From: Neobacillus kokaensis
Lineage (GTDB): Bacteria; Bacillota; Bacilli; Bacillales; Cytobacillaceae
Assembly (NCBI RefSeq): GCF_014656545.1
Contig: NZ_BNDS01000001.1
Location: forward strand, 1-64,000
Reading direction: 5' to 3'
Length of the DNA stretch: 64,000 bases
Notes under the pieces: model-generated
The model's database searches: none
The model's input: only the letters and a program-made list of their open reading frames with translations
What the model was told of the DNA's origin: nothing
Program-made: the position numbers and the translations under genes
In this document: positions 61,523 through 64,000 of the stretch, one piece after another
Layout: the number at the start of each line of letters is the position of its first letter
Position numbering within the stretch: position 1 is the first letter of the stretch

Positions 61523-62173
61523 ATGGTGAAAATTGCCCCCTCGATCCTTTCAGCTGATTTTTCAAAATTGGGGGAAGAGATTACAGCCGTTGAAGCGGCA
61601 GGAGCTGATTACATTCATGTCGATGTAATGGATGGCCATTTTGTACCCAATATAACGATTGGCCCGCTGATTGTCGAGGCAATCCGTCCGGTTACAAAAC
61701 TGCCGCTCGATGTCCATCTCATGATTGAAAATCCTGATCAATATATCGAAGCGTTTGTCAAAGCAGGAGCTGATTATATTACGGTCCATGTAGAAGCATG
61801 CCGCCATTTGCACAGAACCATTCAAAATATTAAATCATTCGGCATCAAGGCTGGAGTCGTCTTAAATCCAGCGACACCAGTGGATACCATCCAGCATATT
61901 GTTGCAGATGTTGATATGGTTCTATTAATGTCGGTGAATCCGGGATTTGGCGGACAAAAATTTATTCCGGAGGTTTTGTCTAAAATCAGCCAGGTGAAAC
62001 AAATGGCAGAAGCAAAAGGATTAAATATTGAAATTGAAGTGGACGGCGGCGTGAATGCAGATACAGCAAGGCAATGCGTAGAAGCTGGCGCCAATGTTCT
62101 TGTTGCAGGTTCTGCTATTTACAATCAAGAAAATTATGCAAATGCGATTTCGCAGCTAAGAAGCCGGCCCTAA
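61523..62173 (+). CDS. rpe: ribulose-phosphate 3-epimerase
   Basis: Rpe interconverts ribulose 5-phosphate and xylulose 5-phosphate in the pentose phosphate pathway. The 216-residue TIM-barrel protein has [10 protein letters not shown], the metal-binding [11 protein letters not shown] and [10 protein letters not shown], the [10 protein letters not shown] loop and EVDGGVN with catalytic Asp. It starts 2 bases after the rsgA stop. Its end forms the left arm of a terminator. Confidence 0.97.
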   Translation: MVKIAPSILSADFSKLGEEITAVEAAGADYIHVDVMDGHFVPNITIGPLIVEAIRPVTKLPLDVHLMIENPDQYIEAFVKAGADYITVHVEACRHLHRTIQNIKSFGIKAGVVLNPATPVDTIQHIVADVDMVLLMSVNPGFGGQKFIPEVLSKISQVKQMAEAKGLNIEIEVDGGVNADTARQCVEAGANVLVAGSAIYNQENYANAISQLRSRP

Positions 62174-62186
62174 AGCCCGGCTTTTT
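62161..62186 (+). terminator. terminator overlapping the rpe end
   Basis: AAGCCGG (62161-62167, still coding) pairs with CCGGCTT (62177-62183), followed by T. The stop codon of rpe lies in the loop. Confidence 0.75.
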
Positions 62187-62209
62187 AGCTATAGAAAAGA
62201 GGAACGTTA

Positions 62210-62857
62210 ATGATAATTAATATTCTTGCTGGAGGACCAGTTGATCATTTACCTGATCTACGTCATTATATGGAGGATAATGCCATTTGGGTCGGTGTAG
62301 ACCGTGGAGTTTTTCATTTGTTAAAAAGGAATATTAAACCTGATATTGCTTTTGGGGATTTTGACTCAGTTTCACCTGAGGAGTTATTATTTATCGAAAC
62401 GGAAGTAGCGGAATTGAAACGATTTCAGCCTATAAAGGATGAAACTGATATGGAACTTGCGCTTAATTGGGCATTAGCGAAGAAACCAAAAATTATTCGT
62501 CTATTTGGAGCTACCGGCGGCAGGCTTGACCATTTATTTGCTAATGTGCAGCTCCTGATTAATCCAGTAAAAACAAATCAGTCAACAGACATTTTTTTAA
62601 TTGACCGTCACAATGAAGTTTTCCTTAAGGCGCCAGGGACGTATAAAATAAAGAAACAAGCAGATGAAAAATATATATCGTTTGTTCCATTAACCCTTGA
62701 TGTTACAAATCTTACTTTGGAGGGGTTTAAATATCCTTTGAAAAATCGTCATATTTCTCTTGGCTCTACACTATGTATTAGTAATGAACTTATTAGTGAT
62801 AATGGTACTTTTTCATTTTCCGAAGGCATATTAATAGTGATAAGAAGTCATGATTAA
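62210..62857 (+). CDS. thiN: thiamine pyrophosphokinase
   Basis: ThiN makes thiamine pyrophosphate from thiamine and ATP. The 215-residue protein has an N-terminal catalytic domain with VGVDRGVFHLL, FGDFDSV and DETDMELALNWA plus GATGGRLDHLFAN, and a C-terminal beta-sandwich domain. It lies between rpe and spoVM as in B. subtilis (yloS). GAGGAACG precedes the ATG. Confidence 0.93.
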   Translation: MIINILAGGPVDHLPDLRHYMEDNAIWVGVDRGVFHLLKRNIKPDIAFGDFDSVSPEELLFIETEVAELKRFQPIKDETDMELALNWALAKKPKIIRLFGATGGRLDHLFANVQLLINPVKTNQSTDIFLIDRHNEVFLKAPGTYKIKKQADEKYISFVPLTLDVTNLTLEGFKYPLKNRHISLGSTLCISNELISDNGTFSFSEGILIVIRSHD

Positions 62858-62902
62858 TAGGCTTTGCAAGGTGGTACTGATTTCGTTCGTTTGAATAATA
62901 TG

Positions 62903-62927
62903 GTATTGACGTTCGAAAGCATACGAT
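62903..62927 (+). promoter_or_regulatory. candidate SigE promoter of spoVM
   Basis: CATACGAT (62920-62927) matches the SigE -10 CATACAnT at all but one fixed position. GTATT (62903-62907) is a plausible -35 core with 12 bases between. B. subtilis spoVM is a SigE gene. Confidence 0.5.
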
Positions 62928-62964
62928 GGATGAGAGAAGAGACGTGAGATTGAGGAGGGACAGT

Positions 62965-63048
62965 ATGAAATTTTATACGATTAAACTGCCGAAATTTTTA
63001 GGCGGAATTGTCCGAGCGATGATTGGTGTGTTTAATAAAAAAGAATAA
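62965..63048 (+). CDS. spoVM: spore morphogenetic peptide SpoVM
   Basis: This 27-residue amphipathic peptide (MKFYTIKLPKFLGGIVRAMI start) is a near copy of B. subtilis SpoVM, which recognises the convex forespore membrane and anchors SpoIVA to start coat assembly. Proline 9 and the following amphipathic helix, both important in B. subtilis, are kept. The C-terminus (GVFNKKE) differs from the B. subtilis tail and is one residue longer. GAGGAGGG precedes the ATG. It is too short for many gene finders. Confidence 0.95.
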   Translation: MKFYTIKLPKFLGGIVRAMIGVFNKKE

Positions 63049-63098
63049 ATAAAATATTCAGCACTTAAAGCATGGCTCAATACCTTTTAATAAACATG

Positions 63099-63129
63099 AA
63101 GTACCCAAGCATTTGGGTGCTTTTTATTT
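63099..63129 (+). terminator. terminator after spoVM
   Basis: AAGTACCCAA (63099-63108) and TTGGGTGCTT (63113-63122) pair with one mismatch around a 4-base loop, with a T-rich tail. Confidence 0.75.
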
Positions 63130-63162
63130 TGCTTTTAGGGAATAATAATGGAGGATAAAACG

Positions 63163-63188
63163 AAAAAGAGCATCCTATATAAGGATGC
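63163..63188 (-). terminator. terminator of rpmB
   Basis: GCATCCT (63170-63176) and AGGATGC (63182-63188) form the stem. On the minus strand it is followed by a T-rich stretch (AAAAAG on the plus strand at 63163-63168). Confidence 0.8.
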
Positions 63189-63195
63189 CCATTAA

Positions 63196-63384
63196 TTATA
63201 CGCGTTCAACTTTACCTGATTTTAACGCTCTTGCAGAAACCCAAACACGTTTTGGCTTTCCATCAACAAGAATACGAACTTTTTGTAAGTTAGCACCCCA
63301 TGTACGCTTATTTGCGTTCATAGCGTGTGAACGTGCGTTACCAGTTGTGGTTTTCTTTCCAGTTACAACACATTTACGTGGCAT
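63196..63384 (-). CDS. rpmB: 50S ribosomal protein L28
   Basis: L28 is a small basic protein of the large ribosomal subunit. The 62-residue product has the family signature [20 protein letters not shown] and [13 protein letters not shown], with a basic C-terminal half. Only one cysteine is present, so this is the form without the CxxC zinc pair. AAGGAGGGAA precedes the ATG on the minus strand. It is transcribed against its neighbours, as in B. subtilis between spoVM and yloU. The 284 bases upstream hold no other gene. Confidence 0.97.
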   Translation of the reverse strand: MPRKCVVTGKKTTTGNARSHAMNANKRTWGANLQKVRILVDGKPKRVWVSARALKSGKVERV

Positions 63385-63548
63385 ATTATTTCCCTCCTTA
63401 ACTACCGAAAGCTTAACAGCTATTGTTTACGAAATTGAATATAGAAAAATGGCTTAGCCAAATTTTCTAGCCTTCACATACTTTAATAATTTAACATACA
63501 ACGAATATGAATGCAATACTTGTATTAAATCCTTTCAAGAAAAAAGCC

Positions 63549-63578
63549 TTGACAATAACTAATTAGAAATGCTCTCAT
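63549..63578 (+). promoter_or_regulatory. candidate SigA promoter of yloU
   Basis: TTGACA (63549-63554) with TCTCAT (63573-63578) 18 bases away. The -35 is perfect but the -10 is weak. Confidence 0.35.
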
Positions 63579-63668
63579 AGTTTAAAGGGAGGTAGGACTT
63601 TCAATCTTACCTTTCCTATAGTAAAATAACTGTAGCCATGGAACTATAATCCAAAGGGGGAACGATTC

Positions 63669-64000
63669 ATGTCCATTGAATTACAAACAAAGTACGGACA
63701 AATTGATATTTCAAATGAAGTAATCGCTACCATTGCTGGAGGAGCGGCAATTGAATGCTATGGAATCGTCGGTATGGCCTCTAAAAATCAGATCAAAGAC
63801 GGTTTAACTGAAATACTGCGAAAAGAAAACTTTACTCGTGGTGTCATTGTTCGCCAGGAAAATGAGGATTTACATATTGATATGTACATTATAGTCAGCT
63901 ATGGAACTAAAATTTCCGAAATTGCCCATAACGTGCAGTCAAAGGTAAAATATACCCTTGATAAAACAGTGGGACTTGCTGCAAGTTCGGTAAATATTTA
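63669..64000 (+). CDS. yloU: Asp23/Gls24-family protein YloU (partial)
   Basis: This reading frame is open to the end of the window, 110 codons so far with no stop. It begins MSIELQTKYGQIDISNEVIA and continues with TIAGGAAIECYGIVGMASK, the signature of the Asp23/Gls24 (DUF322) family. Members are small cytoplasmic alkaline-shock or envelope-stress proteins of unclear function. AAAGGGGGAAC precedes the ATG. B. subtilis YloU is about 120 residues, so only a short end is missing; yloV would be expected next. Confidence 0.92.
   Translation, partial: MSIELQTKYGQIDISNEVIATIAGGAAIECYGIVGMASKNQIKDGLTEILRKENFTRGVIVRQENEDLHIDMYIIVSYGTKISEIAHNVQSKVKYTLDKTVGLAASSVNI

Noticed and set aside
63185-63457. 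90-residue plus-strand frame opposite rpmB
   Set aside because: It is antisense to ribosomal protein L28, which has clear homology, a ribosome binding site and a terminator.

Overview
The window is chromosomal DNA of an endospore-forming Bacillaceae bacterium of low to moderate GC content. The evidence is the gene order, which follows the Bacillus subtilis stretch mraZ to yloU almost gene for gene. It includes the sporulation genes spoVD, spoVE, spoIIGA, sigE, sigG and spoVM, a meso-diaminopimelate-type MurE (DNPR motif), and Bacillus-style T-box and PyrR attenuators. Differences from B. subtilis (no bpr before spoIIGA, no ylmA/ylmB after sigG, no cysH cluster after pyrE, an extra small Mur-like gene after murE, dispersed-repeat fragments) point to a related genus such as Neobacillus or Mesobacillus. 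The genus is a guess.

Layout. 1-250 is a non-coding leader with a palindromic repeat, then a promoter and MraZ operator. 251-19556 is the division and cell wall (dcw) cluster: mraZ, rsmH, ftsL, pbpB, spoVD, murE, an orphan Mur N-terminal domain gene, mraY, murD, spoVE, murG, murB, divIB, ylxW, ylxX, sbp, ftsA, ftsZ. 19798-22441 holds the sporulation sigma genes spoIIGA, sigE and sigG. 22530-26481 is the ylmC-pgeF-ylmE-sepF-ylmG-ylmH-divIVA group. An ileS T-box leader, ileS, a ylyA-like gene, lspA and a rluD-type pseudouridine synthase follow. 31498-43362 is the complete de novo pyrimidine operon pyrR-pyrP-pyrB-pyrC-pyrAA-pyrAB-pyrK-pyrD-pyrF-pyrE with three PyrR-binding attenuators. rqcH is on the minus strand (43387-45102), divergent from a calcium P-type ATPase. 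48089-62857 is a dense housekeeping and signalling block: yloC, remA, gmk, rpoZ, coaBC, priA, def, fmt, rsmB, rlmN, prpC, prkC, rsgA, rpe, thiN. The end carries spoVM, rpmB (minus strand) and a yloU gene cut by the window edge.

How it works together. The first third makes lipid II (MurE, MraY, MurD, MurG, MurB), polymerises it with SEDS and PBP pairs (SpoVE with SpoVD in sporulation, PBP2B in division), and assembles and places the Z ring (FtsA, FtsZ, SepF, DivIB, FtsL, DivIVA). The sigma genes then commit the cell to sporulation. The pyr operon supplies UMP, also needed for UDP-linked wall precursors. PrkC and PrpC sense muropeptides and set phosphorylation of wall and translation factors, including RsgA in B. 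subtilis.

There is no phage, insertion sequence, CRISPR array, tRNA or rRNA gene. I found no clearly new multi-gene system. The most unusual items are the orphan Mur N-domain gene between murE and mraY, a 14-codon leader ORF coupled to murE, a promoter plus terminator-like leader ahead of divIB, and a sigG control region where a SigF-type promoter is built into the sigE terminator and a hairpin masks the ribosome binding site.
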